Shown: in pieces, positions 24,702 to 36,691 of the stretch | How positions within the stretch are numbered: the stretch's first letter is position 1 | How the letters are laid out: each line of letters begins with the position of its first letter | Notes under the pieces: generated by a model | What the model was told of the DNA's origin: nothing | Seen by the model: only the letters and a program-made list of their open reading frames with translations | Databases searched by the model: none | NCBI RefSeq assembly: GCF_001632365.1 | Contig: NW_024468525.1 | Location: forward strand, 62,001-126,000 | DNA from: Laetiporus sulphureus 93-53 | Taxonomy: Eukaryota > Basidiomycota > Agaricomycetes > Polyporales > Laetiporaceae | Reading direction: 5' to 3' | DNA length: 64,000 nt | Position numbers and translations under genes: made by a program

Positions 24702-25797
24702 ATGAATCTACTTCGCGCTGTACACCGTAGCTTGCGTTCCACCATTGTTCTGGTGCTCTGGGAGTACTGGTTGACTTTATACGCTCCGTACTGTGTAATG
24801 AGGTCCATTCATTCTTATCTTCACCCTCACGACTTCTATTGGAGATCGATATTCATGGTTGTGATGGTCTTCGCTGCAGGTTTCCTAATGCAATGCTGTG
24901 AAAGTAATGTAAGATCGATGTCGGATTTTCTTAGGGCCATCATAGTTATTAAGTTGTCCAGGATCACTGCTTTCTCAGGGCTTTGCATGAGACAGCGATA
25001 AATGGCCTCGTACCTCATAACGTCAGCCTAGGTAATGTTCATTGAATCACATTCGCTACCATATCGCTCAATTTTTATGTATAGTGGAGAGCAAGATCGC
25101 TACCATTGAAGAGAAACTCTTTCTTTACGTGTTGTAGGACTTGGTCGGTGTTCCTGACTATGCCCTGTGGAGTGCAGGAGCGCGCGTCCTGCAATCGTGG
25201 ACATCCTCTACTTATTGTCCCACGATTTCTGGCTCTCCATCCTGGTTTCGTTGGCTCTTACCACACTCTGCATGGACCGACTGGAGAACACCCAAGTTCG
25301 CATTAAGTAACTCGCTTCAGCCTGGTGACTGCTGGCCTATGGAAGGATCGCAGGGGAGCTTGGGCATCGCATTGGCACGACCAGTCTATCATCTCTCTGT
25401 GACTATTCAACATGTCCCCATGCAGCTGCTGTATGACATAGACAGTGTTCCACGTGAGGGGGAGTTATGGGGGCTGCTACAAGAAATCGACGTAGTGTGC
25501 TCCTCTGATGATGACATGGTATCTTGCAAAACTGCAAGCGAGCTATTGCCGTTTGCAACGGGATTTCATTCGGACTTTGGAATTCAAGATGGTACCTTCG
25601 TCCACTTATTGGACTTCGCATACGATGTTCACACCACGCTGCACCACCAATCTTTCGCAATGCCGTCCATGTCCCCTTGGCTGAACACGAGCTTTGAGTC
25701 AGTTGTTTTTCTCTTCCTCAACAACTGGGGCAACGATGGCTATACTTGCTTATACCGTGTGCAAGTGCATGGTGATCATAGCAGATCAGATTCCTAA
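24702..25797 (+). pseudogene. SUN-domain protein (Sad1/UNC84 type), interrupted
   Basis: SUN proteins span the inner nuclear membrane and form half of the LINC bridge. The C-terminal domain (25138-25797) is recognisable: DLVGVPDYALWSAGARVLQS, then LQPGDCWPMEGSQGSLGIAL and ARPVYHLSVTIQHVPM, then REGELWGLL, and near the end FLFLNNWGNDGYTCLYRVQV. Upstream, 24702-24908 encodes a Met-initiated segment with hydrophobic stretches (RSIFMVVMVFAAGFLM) that would suit the membrane anchor. A short helical piece (ESKIATIEEKLFLYVL) precedes the domain. A TAG at 25135-25137 separates that piece from the domain in the same frame, where Gln would fit. I cannot remove it by a plausible intron, and the phase between the first exon and the middle also fails. 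Probably a pseudogene. Confidence 0.65.
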
Positions 25798-25799
25798 GA

Positions 25800-28700
25800 T
25801 GCAGAGGTCATACGGAGCGCTAATCTCACGTCGTACGGCATGTATGCTGTACCGGTGAATGTGTATTCAATTTAGATGCTATTGTAATACAAAACCAGGA
25901 TAAAGGGTGTGATGTGAGCACAAGCCGCGACTAACAAGTCAACTCATGCGCCCCGATCATTAAGCCGATAGTTGTAAATGACAGCCCAAACATCATCATC
26001 AAGATTCCGAGCGGCGTGAACCTGTAAATAAGCACATACTCCACTTCCGTTCGCGCAAATTCCAAGGTCAAGTGGGCAGCATTATGCTCATTGATGACCC
26101 TCATCACTTTATCGACGATCTTCCGCCAGAATTGATGAACCTGATCAAATGATTCAGCGGCTAGTATTGAATTGGTATTGATTGAGGACCAACCATTTCC
26201 TTCTTTTCATCCCATGAATGATGTGCTCTTGACCTAGTCGGGTACTCTCTCGTGTTCTTGTGTGCGACATCATTGCATTCGTCTTCAGCGTCATGATAGA
26301 AATCATCTGAAAGTATCCGTTAGTGTCACGGTCCAAGATTGTGATGGCACGCGTACCGGTACTAGAGGAGTCGAATACCGATTTGACATCCATGCCTGTA
26401 GCTTGCTTGTTTCCACCTGCCTGATTCACGCATCGTTAATGCTTGTCAGCAACTGTCTTTATAGCACCCAGTTACATTACTATATGGCTCGTGCTCCTGT
26501 ATAGAAATATCTGCAAAAGATGGGCTATCGTTGCACGTCTACTCATAAATGCATCCGCACAAGTCTAACAGTCAGATAAAGATGTGCAGTTTGTGAATGA
26601 GGCTCACTGGTGTGTCAAACATTGTAAGCATGGTTGGAGTCGTTGGTTTCATCACAGAGTCGCTGCCCATGACCGCCATTGTGGAAAAATATTTTCAGGC
26701 TGTTCCTTGTATTTATATCCCATGTGGAGCACCTCCCAGGACAACATCCCGGATATGTGAATAACTTCCCTGAACAGACGTGTTATACAGATATACCTTG
26801 ATCTCGTAAAGGAAGGTCGACCATGCCCTGATTGGTTCGCCGCCCATCTACGGAAGGAATGGCGTAATGTAGTGACTCCTCCGACGCTCGGCGATCGATA
26901 CTCGGCAGAACGTTTTGCGACTGACTCTGCGGAGGACATATGGTCTTTAGCTTCATGGTTCAGGTTGCTATTTCGCCGAAATTCGTGAAGAAAATGAGCA
27001 AAGAACAGAATAGAAGCAAGGTGCCCATGGCCGATATCTCGGCGAGAGCCTAGAGGTCAAGTCCGGTTGAATTCATATGTCACGTGGACCGTTTCCATCT
27101 CGACGTCGCAGAGTATTTACTATTTACCGTTGTCCAGGTTCGACACTTTACTATTGGCGCAGGAGCGCCGGTTGCAAATAACATACAATCACAACAGGTT
27201 TCGCGATACACGGTGCAAGGTGCATGAAGATCAATACCCGCCCTTGCATCGCACCGTCGGGATCGGCCCCTCCCCAGCTAGGAATACCTCACTACGCTTC
27301 ACGACTCTTCTTCGACGTCAGGGAACACGAGCAGCATCAGAAAGAGGTTGATGACCATACAGAATGTGCTTACCTAAAACACGGGCATCACTGTCTGCAT
27401 CCGCACTCGAGCTGGGCGGCATCTCAGGCTGTTCGCCGAGGAAACTCTCGGCTGCTGGCAAGATGCTATTTGGAGTAGAGGTCTGGACGAACGTCAAATT
27501 GCCGCAAACTGGCGATGAGCCTCAATCATGTAATGGGTCTTTGGCTAGGCATCTCACAGCCGATGGTCACGCTGCAGCGCTCCAACAGCTGATACAAATA
27601 TTCATGTCAAGCTTGGTCCGGCCAGTGAGGATGCCTTGTAGCCGACTGATGCTTCTATCAGGCATGCACGCCAGCTATAGGAAGGGGCGCGAAGCAGCCT
27701 CAAGGCTTCGGTTGCGCTAGTCAAGGTGTAGTGGACGTCTACCACCTGGCTGCACTTGACGCCTCTCTATTTTTCCACTATGAGAAGCTTGTCTGCGATG
27801 TTGCTGTCATTGAAGGATCTCGCAGAGATTGGGCCGGCGGTGTTTTGCGCGCTGCTCGCGCTCATCATGGTGACGATTAGGAAGGTCAGATCCCTTGGCG
27901 GACTGAGCGAGAGGACAAGGCTGCTATGCCGAGGGCGCAGACGCAGGAGCGAGAGCCAGGAGGTGAGTGCCACTGGCTATCATATATCATTCATGTAAGA
28001 TTAAACGTAATTCATATCTAACCCAGCACCCGGTCAAATTTGACTACCCCACGATCCAGCCTTTCAAGAGTGATAATATGACGCTAAAGCTGGTACCGTA
28101 TCCATGTTCAAATGGGGAGAATACCAGTAAGACAGCGATACACGTGTTTAATCGATATGGTGCATTGAAGACAGGTCTACAGTGTCACGATCGGCATCAG
28201 GAGCATGAATGGACAGAGGCATATGCGCTTGTTTTCACGTGGTGGCCACGTCGATCTGAAGTCTCGCGTTCAATACGATCAGATTGACAGGACCTTCTTC
28301 GATTACCACACGGTTGTAGAACATCGGCTGCCGATCAGGGGGGTCGTGGCGATCGTCAACCCCACGCGGCCTGGCATCCATTGGCTCTCCCACTCTGATT
28401 CTTGAGTTAATTGGGTGCTTGGCTGCAGCGCAGCAGCTCGTCGATGAGTTTTTGGAGCAGCTCTGTCGTCTATACCCAAATTTCGACTGGGTCGTGCGAA
28501 ATTAGAAGGTGCGAAGGGCAAAGGAGGCTGCTATGGTGAGGGACCGATCAAGACAATCACCATCGTGCCGCTTGGCCAGACGTATGACTGGATGAGATAG
28601 AGCCTCTGAAGGCCACATCATTACGGTCAGTGCATATTCTAGTGTATATTGAGCGAATGTGCCACTCATATAAGAAATGTTTTCAACGGCCAGGAAGATT

Positions 28701-28890
28701 GGGCCCTGAGGCTTGATGCTCGAAGACGAACCTAGAGCAGATACAGTTTTGCTTCAAATGGCTCGCTATGCATTGCATTATAACACTCACAATCACACGG
28801 TCGAATTAAATGGTGGTAGCGGAACTAACAATCGCGTAATGTCCAAACTAACGATTCGGTCGGACGTGAAGTCACCGTCTCCTACACTAT
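25800..28890. other. no identified gene
   Basis: Many short frames occur on both strands. On the plus strand between 27,560 and 28,510 some segments read like protein (for example SRVQYDQIDRTFFDYHTVVE near 28270 and QQLVDEFLEQLCRLYPNFDW near 28450), but they lie in different frames and could not be assigned. Decayed coding sequence is possible. Confidence 0.3.
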
Positions 28891-28891
28891 A

Positions 28892-29388
28892 CTAATCATC
28901 ATCAGTTAGGTCTATCACCATTGCACGTTGTTGCTGAGGAACCGCCGTGAAGTCAATAATGTTGTTTGTCTCCCCGGAAGTGGTGCATGTCACGTCGATA
29001 AGGCTGGAATCATGAGGACTTTGTCTTGTGAGTCGACGGCGCCTCACATCATGTCTGTGCACTTCTTCAGATGAAACGTGTGCTGCCGATATATAATACT
29101 TGCCTATTGCAGCGGAGGCTTCGGGCTCCTGAAACACGGCCTGGTTCGACGCTATTGAGGAACACCCTTATCATAGGTGTAACCCGATCTTGACAGCACA
29201 TGGGGCATGCAACAACCCTTCGAAGGTGAGTCATTATGCATTCATGACAGAAAATGTGTCCTATAATGGGATATGAGCCATGTCCAATGCATGGAAGGAG
29301 CACATTATCTTATCATACCACAGTAGAGCACGGTCGGCTTTGCATTCTGTCGTTCCAAGTCATCGAGGCAAATAGGGCAAGCGAACAT
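28892..29388 (-). pseudogene. RING-finger protein with SUMO-interacting-type tail
   Basis: An ATG at 29388 gives MFACPICLDDLERQ. After a GT-AG intron (a GTATGA donor inside the Cys-Gly codon pair, acceptor CATTATAG) the frame continues CGHIFCHECIMTHLRR then ACPMC. This is a complete C3HC4 RING pattern, so an E3 ubiquitin ligase or a derivative. Nearby on the same strand, one frame over, a 60-80 residue tail ends in VIDLTDDD at 28892, a textbook SUMO-interacting motif (hydrophobic core plus acidic residues). RING plus SIM is the architecture of SUMO-targeted ubiquitin ligases (Slx8/RNF4). The two parts are offset by one base near 29120-29150, and I see no intron long enough to fix it. Either a small indel has broken the gene or I have misjudged the splice. 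Confidence 0.5.
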
Positions 29389-29399
29389 CGTGTTCGGAT

Positions 29400-32300
29400 C
29401 AAGGATATATCGCTGCGTCGAATTTTATACAATTCGTGTCCATGCGCCCGACGTGCTCATTGACTTAGAGGTCGGCTCGAGGGAGAAAAAAAAACAAGTG
29501 CATCAATTTCGGTCAAACATTCCAGATTCAGAATGCCCAATAGATCTGATTACATGCACATATTATCAAGCCATTGGCGGCGAAATTTTCCCGAATCGGC
29601 ATGTGGTGAATGCGCCTTTTTCTAGCCGGGATTGTTCGATACGTGGGATCGCCGGTGGCATTTCGATTGTCTTGACTGCACGGAGTGCAGAGATGAATGA
29701 TAAAGAAAGTGTGATCTATGCCGGATAATCCGGTCTGGCATCGTTCGAAGGTCAGCGCTGGCGGAGCTCCTTCTATGCCGGCGAATCTCGGCTGAGTGGT
29801 CTTCCATATGAAAGCTGATCATGATCTCCTTTCCGACCGCAGAAAAGCTATCTAGCTCATTATTGTGCACTGTTAGCAGCATAATTGACGTCAATCGTGT
29901 AAGAAGGTACATGCAGAGGAAAATACGGGGAAGAATCGCCAAATTTCAACACGATGCCAGAAATAGGGGAGTGGCAGATTGAAGATTGATGAAGACACTA
30001 TCCGCCGCGAAGCATGCATTGAAAACATTGCGGCACCGCTAAGCTACGCACGCAAGTGAGCGAGGAGCAGAATACGAAGAATTCAAGCAATACAAAAAAG
30101 GACTTCCTTCGCCCTGCCGCGATGAGTGTGACTAGTAGGACTGAATAAGATGCTTTTGGAGCTGGGACTATGGTTTGTCTCAAACTGGCAGTTCGCGAAC
30201 AGGCATTCCTTCTTCTACTTTCGATAATTTTCGAAGGGACAGGGAGCAGGTGAGTCTGTCTTCCCTGATCATTTCACGGGGGGTTGAATTCGTGACTTCT
30301 GAGAGGCAGAATGATACCCAACCTATTGCTTCGGTGACGACTGATGGAAACTTGGCCTATCGTCAAACACAGCCCTAGTATTTTACGCAAATCTATATGC
30401 AATAAACCTTCACAGCTCGAAATTCAGCTCTCGAGACGAGGCGTTCCTTTGTACTGCAATCACAAGACTACCCATGTGAGAGCTCTCTGCATCTGGACCG
30501 TGAACATGTCTGGGCTAGTTCCAGGGTGATATGGATGGCTGCATTAAGCGATGTAAGACTAACATCAAAACACTGCCAGCATGAGGTCATCTTGGAAGTT
30601 GGAGGATAACCCTGCATATCCATCACAGGAAATGGGGCCCGGGAATGAGGAGATGCCATAAACTAATGGCAGAGCAGGGCAGCCAACATATCCTCATTGT
30701 CGTCGTCGAAGGCACCTAGGTACCAGCGCTCTGAACCAGCTTTGTCTTGATTGATGCCAGCATAGTAATTTCATCCAGATAACCTGCTGTGCATTAGATC
30801 TCTAAGAAGAAATCTGAAGTAGCCTTTATTGAATTCCAGACCTGGCGATTCTTCACACGGTCGAGTCCATCGTTCAGAGGCCTCAGGAATATTCCCGTGT
30901 TTTGTGGCTTTGGTGAGTTCATCCTCTTGGGTGCACGGGTTTCCCTCGAGCTTGCACATTTTGATCGAACATGACGGAATCTCCATGGAAGTGCCTATAA
31001 CAGACGCTGCACATACCAAGGTGCACGGCAAGCGGGCAAGCACGTCTGTCCAGGTGCCTTCCCGAGCAATTGCAGGCCTTTTGGGTGATTCCTGAACGAA
31101 TGCATCATCTTCGATGTCTACTATGCCCCAGCATTCATGAGCATTACAGGTATCTCACTGTCCAGATGCTTCCACATGAAACGAAAGGCGGATGAGCTGT
31201 GGGTCGATGATTATTCGTCCGCAGCGCCTTTCGCCGGGTCTCCTAAGACCACCATTGTGCGGTTGAATCGCAAATGTCCAATTGAATGAACGTTAGTGCG
31301 CTGTCACGGTTACTGTCCATGGAATGACCTGCTTATCAACAGCTAGACCTGAAGCACATGTCATAGGAGCAAATGGAGATGTGACGGTCTGTGTAAGTCC
31401 TACGTACTCTCAGTAGCTGCTGATCGAGCACTGACAATCAATGATTATATATGGTGAGCACCCTTAATATGAAAGGCAGACCAGAGACTATTAGCCGCCA
31501 TGCCGTACACTTGGTCCGGCATGGACCTTAATTTTGGGGAAACTATCGCATCTGCCCAGCGCAAGACTGCAAATTAGAGATCATGGCTGTGAAGAAAAGC
31601 TTAGCATGCAAACGATAGCGTAGTCGATGGCCCGTACCAAAAGCGACGCTGCAATATACAAACATTCGCGCATCGTCTACGCAGACCTTTCGATTTCCCG
31701 AGATTGTGACATCTCAGCGCGACTTTTGAGCTCGATTGCTACCAAGCATTGTAGTGAAAACCTTGCAATCTGAAATGGCCCACAGAACTCCATGCCATGT
31801 GGGCCTGCGGACTTGCGATATTGACTTGATGGATTAACACCAGTCACTAAGCGTTCTCTAGAGCAGGAACGTGATATGTTGCATTCAAGCCAAGGTTCAT
31901 GAAAACACTTCAGCAAAAGAGGCCGAACGGGCTGCAACGGTGAGCAAGTTGTTGTACTTATAACTGTTCTTACAGTGATGCTTGGCTTGGGCGAGGTCGC
32001 GGCATTGGTGATCCTGGTGAGGGTAATGCTTCTGAATCCGGCGTCTCCTGAGATTTGCTGTATGCATTTAGAAGACTTCAATGAACTTATCAAATGGATG
32101 ATAGCATCCCCAGATCAACTAAACGCTGTATTTGCAACGGTCTGTGGATATCCGAAACATTTCACAAAAGCTTCGTGTGTTGTGGTGAAGCGGCGGTGAA
32201 ACATAGACAAAACACTTCTCCTGTACATTTAAGTTTAGTATTGTTGGATAAGGGAATTACGTGAAATGACGATTGGGTAGGGAATTCTTAGCGCTGGTGA

Positions 32301-34100
32301 GCCGAAGGTCAAGACGACATGAATGTGTAAGTATTTCTGCGAAGATATTTCGACAAGCCATTCAAAGTTTGAGATTCAGACGTATTCTAAGAGAGTTCGC
32401 ACCATGATCTTTACTGTGTTGCCCCCGGCCATCCTCTCTACTACAATCCTCATGTTTCTCTCCAATCGACCCAGCCAGATGCATTGACCTAACGTCCTCC
32501 ATCAGAGCTGAAAGGTACGTCTCGCTCATATGCCGAAATTCCAGCAGAATGTCATTGTAGCAAGTCATTCTGTCATCAACGTCTTGCAACCGCCCATACA
32601 GCTGCGCAATGTTCACATCACGGTCGCTAGCCTGGAACTGAGTGATCAATACCAAGATAAGTATAGCAGCATCATTCATTACCGTCGTTCCAAGATGCCA
32701 CGACAGAGGACGTATGTCATGTTGAGGTTCATGATCTTCCTCAATAGGAAACTGCCGAGACACACTGTCAAGAACTTCCTGCCCGAAGGTCTAAGCACGT
32801 ACTCTGGAGGGCTGGCTGGTGACGTTGCCACCCAATGTGACAATACCCATATCGTCAATTTCCATATGATCAGTCTACTTGGGTAAATTCCTCATAAATG
32901 TCCGTGGATCGAAGAGAAACATACATGTGGAGAGCGAAAATCACGCGTCTCCTCACTAGTATGACGGAGCTGTCAGTGCAATATGAGAATTGGCAGGCTA
33001 TCGAAGTGTATTCGCCCAAGAGTGCTCACCTGCAGAGATGATGGGTCCTGGCGAGAGCAAAGAGAAAATCAACCCAGAAGCTGTGACCAGCGAGATGTAC
33101 CTGCTCGCCTGTGTCGCAGTATGAACGATAGAAGCTGCATCCACGGCTTGATCGGGACCGCAATTCCGTATGGCTGGCTTTTTATGAACGCGCATATAAC
33201 GTCTCTGCATGCATCAGATAAACCGATATCAAATATCGAAGAAGAAGTGACAGATACCTCCAATTCAGGTGATGCGTGTGAAGCATTGGCCTGTGCCTCG
33301 GTCGACGACAGGAGCCAGCTTCTTGATGGTGGTTGTCGATGATTGGGCTGTACATAGAGTAGTCAAGCCCAAAAGTGCATCGAAAGGAAGCCTGGAGCAG
33401 AATACGCACCGCGGAGGGACCGTGCTGGGCTATATGCGCAGAAGAATCATGAATGCATGTTGTATCAAAAGATGTGTGCTCGCCGCCAAAGCGCTGAGAA
33501 GGCAAATGCTCAGGAGGAGATCCACGGACATAAGCATTCGAGGAGGGAACTGGTTGCCTGAGGCCGCCATCACTCTGGAACATCTCAATGTTAGTGGAGA
33601 GCATATTGAAGTTGAACTCACCAACAAGCACGTATGGTGTTCTGAAGATGTGCGGGCTTCGGCAGATATCTGCATAGACTTGTTATAGTGCGGGTTGAAC
33701 AGAAAGACAGTTCAGCTCACCGAGTCGCGCCGCGAGATACGGGGAGACACAAGCCAGGATCGATGAGCAGCGTCATCTGCTAAGGTGGGCAACTGATACG
33801 CGTACGATGAGCTTGTCTCCTCTACAGTGGCTGAAGGGATTCGGAAGTCAGGGTGCGAGGGTGAAAACATCCGGAAACATTGTTAAAAATGACTGTAGCA
33901 GAAGTTCTGTTTTATGGGAAAGCGGCAATCATCGCCTGGTCCAAAGTCTGCTGGAAGCTACGACAGCAGAATAGGGACAACAAGTGAGAATCACATGTCC
34001 CAGGTACATCGGGAGCGTTAATCACCAAACACGGACAATTTGCCGATATTGGGAAATAGTAGCCTAGAATGTAAGTAAGGAGTCATTAATCAGTGCTCAA
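29400..34100. other. no identified gene
   Basis: Candidate frames include 31677-32093 (minus), 32362-32763 (minus, containing QLYGRLQDVDDRM and YNDILLEFRHMSETYLSALM, probably helical) and 33182-33631 (minus). None has a recognisable domain, and overlapping frames on the other strand are of similar length. The 32362-32763 stretch is the most protein-like. Confidence 0.3.
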
Positions 34101-34358
34101 TACTCCCTCTTAGCAATCCACCAGAGACATGAAGCCATTTTCCACTGTGTAATATGCAATCAAAATGGGAACTGGTATTTTATTTGTGAAAAGGATTCAT
34201 CTTCAATACAATTGACATCGCATACTCCAAACCTGGGACTTGACATATGTATTGTTATAGCAAATCAATGTTATATATTTTATCTATCTTGAGCATACAC
34301 ACTAAAGCATATGGTGGTATATTTGTAGCAGAGCCATATACTCTGTGCATTATATCTA

Positions 34359-34683
34359 GTGTGGGCATGAGTCAAGGTGAGTCACCAAACTCACTGTCAA
34401 CTCGATGCTCCGAGTCCACCATATATAAAAATGGAAGCCAGCTGAAGCAAAACGGGCTGGAGTCTGACCCAATATGTGTGCTTGTAGGCCAGGTGGGAAT
34501 AGTTGACCATGTTACAGTTCAAAATGCAACAACAATTATGAAATTCGATGTGTTGTGTTGTGCTGAGCAGCAGTCCCATGATAGTTTTTCTTACAGCAAC
34601 CAATGGAGCACAGCCATCACACATTATATAATGTGATCAGACAAGTTGGTGAGCTGTCTGAGTCCAGAAGTCAGCTGGTCACC
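34359..34683 (+). repeat. direct repeat, copy A
   Basis: About 320 bp share a common order of blocks with a second copy some 710 bp to the right. Shared blocks are TGGGCATGAG at the left end, CTGTCAACTCGATGCTC, GAGTCCACCATATATAAAAATG, CAGCTGAAGCAAAAC, TGTGTGCTTGTAGG, ACAGTTCAAAATGCAA, and GAGCTGTCTGAG at the right. By eye roughly four in five bases agree. This copy lacks about 30 bp present in the other one after the CGATGCTC block. Confidence 0.8.
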
Positions 34684-35070
34684 CACACTAATTATATCAT
34701 GGGTTGTCTTTCAGATATAGATGAAATAAGTCAACTCAGATTTGTAATGATGACAAGTTCAGTTTCAAATTCAGGATATATAATCCTTTCACAAAGATAG
34801 AATATCAGTGAACATTTGTCACACGTATTACACACTACTGAGATGTTTTTATGGACAATGCATGCTTTTAAGGATTTTTCTATGAGATGACACAGATTAT
34901 CAAGAATGCCATCATGACAGAGCCAAATAATATATCTTCCATCAATATGCACACATGTGCATTATGATCAGGTTGTACTAGACGACAACAAGCAAATCAA
35001 TGGTTTTTAAACTGTTAGGCTAAGCACACTTATCATTTCACATTTATTCATTAGTGTATAGCAGAAATGT

Positions 35071-35410
35071 AGTATGGGCATGAGCTGAGTCACTGGACTT
35101 GCTGTCAACTCGATGCTCTGAGTTTTCTTAGAGTAATCACCTTGAGTTGACTGGTGAGTCCACCATATATAAAAATGAAAGTCAGCTGAAGCAAAACAGG
35201 CTAGAGTCTGGCCTAAAATGTGTGCTTGTAGGGCCAGATGGAAGTAGCTGACCATGTGACAGTTCAAAATGCAATAACAATTATAAAAATCGATACATCG
35301 CATCACACTGAGAAGCACTTTTAGGACAGTTTTTCTTACAGCAATCAATGGAACACAGCCATCAGATGAGTCGATGATCATGAGCTGTCTGAGAGTCCAA
35401 AACTCAGCTT
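35071..35410 (+). repeat. direct repeat, copy B
   Basis: Second copy of the AT-rich repeat, in the same orientation, with an extra segment (about 35119-35155, containing CACCTTGAGTTGACTGGTG) relative to copy A. The two copies flank about 390 bp of unrelated AT-rich DNA. That spacing could reflect a tandem duplication of a larger unit or a very small element with terminal direct repeats. No coding capacity is seen between them. Confidence 0.8.
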
Positions 35411-36691
35411 GGCTCAGCCTCTTGAGTTCAATGACTTGATGTGTGAGTTGAACTCAGTTCATCGCTCACACTACAGGAATAAGCATAGAGAGAGGCAGAC
35501 AACATGCTAGCACATCACTGAGTTCATCTGCATGCATATGGTAAGGACAGAATGCTACCCATGCAGTTTTTCACGAACTTAACTGGTGGCCGGGGTCCAG
35601 TGTTAAGGTTAAGGTTAGGCAAGCCATCTTGCATTTTTAGTGAATAGCTTTATATAATGTCATGGAACTTATATTTTGCTGTAATTGTTCGCTATATTAA
35701 TTTTGATCTCTCCTAGGTTTTTTCAAGGGCAGCCTTTCACAAATTGGCAAATTTTCCTTTTCTGCACCAGAAGAAGTCGGTCTAAGCCCTCATCCTTTCC
35801 CGAATGCCTTCACGACCCCGCTTTGGACAAGAGTCATGCATGAGCTTTACCTTGGTATCCAGTCCATGTGAGGTGCTCTATCCGGAAAGGTTTGCATTTC
35901 TAGAGCAGGTAGACCGCATCATTTACGTAGAGGTTGAATGGTGGAGTTTTCTTGTTCGCCCATCGCACGGACCAAAGCCTCATCGTTTATCGTCCTGGGA
36001 TGCTGTGGCTTCTCACGACATCAATGTCGACAGAAAGTCTGACTTTCGAAAAACCTTCCAAGATCCTCTCGCAGACCATTTCACAACCCTTTCCGGTTTG
36101 ATTACACTGTCAATTATGCGCCAGGGTAGTTGCTAAGTAGACGACCGTCTCCCCACCCCGGAAAGGCTTCTTGAGTCCCAACATCCCACGAAAAGAATAT
36201 ACCCCTTTTCCTCTTGATCGTCAATGTCTCCTTTCCGAACTTAGGATGAAATTTAAACTCATCGCGATTTCTGTCGTCATAATACTATAGCTCAGTTGAA
36301 CTTTCGTACATATCTCAAACATTGTAAGTAATGTGTTCATGCTAGTATTTGCCTCCTTCAGAAACTGTTGCTAAACGCTAGCATTTTACACATATTTGCA
36401 CATCCTTTTCCTAGCCGTAAATCGGTAATTTCTTTGCAGTGAGCGCGCGAGTGGCGTTGACGACCGTATTAATTTAAGCCCTCCCTCTCAGCTCGAACAT
36501 CATCATTGTGCATCTGCCCGGATCAATTCACTGTATAATCTGTACTTGTAACTTATTCTCGCGCCCAGGTGAGTGATTGCCTCCTTGGTCCACCAATGTG
36601 CATTGTAACGAGGAACAATGGCAGATACCTCTCACGACCCAGCGTCACGAGTATCACAAATAGTTACCGACGATAGTTATTTCAACCCGCG

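Larger units (their letters stand above)
34100..36450. other. AT-rich gene-free island
   Basis: Base composition changes visibly: long A/T runs, many TATA and ATAT words, and few G/C blocks compared with both flanks. It contains the degenerate direct repeat described separately and clusters of GAGTCA/TGAGTT words around 35380-35470. A short TTAAGG/TTAGG telomere-like word occurs at 35602-35619. No coding frame is supported. Confidence 0.6.

Noticed and set aside
34247..34636. 129-codon plus-strand frame and its minus-strand partner over repeat copy A
   Set aside because: The similarity between the frames at copies A and B follows from the DNA repeat. Composition is AT-rich and there is no motif.
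35602..35619. Telomere-like TTAAGG/TTAGG words
   Set aside because: Only two to three imperfect units. Too short to call an interstitial telomere.
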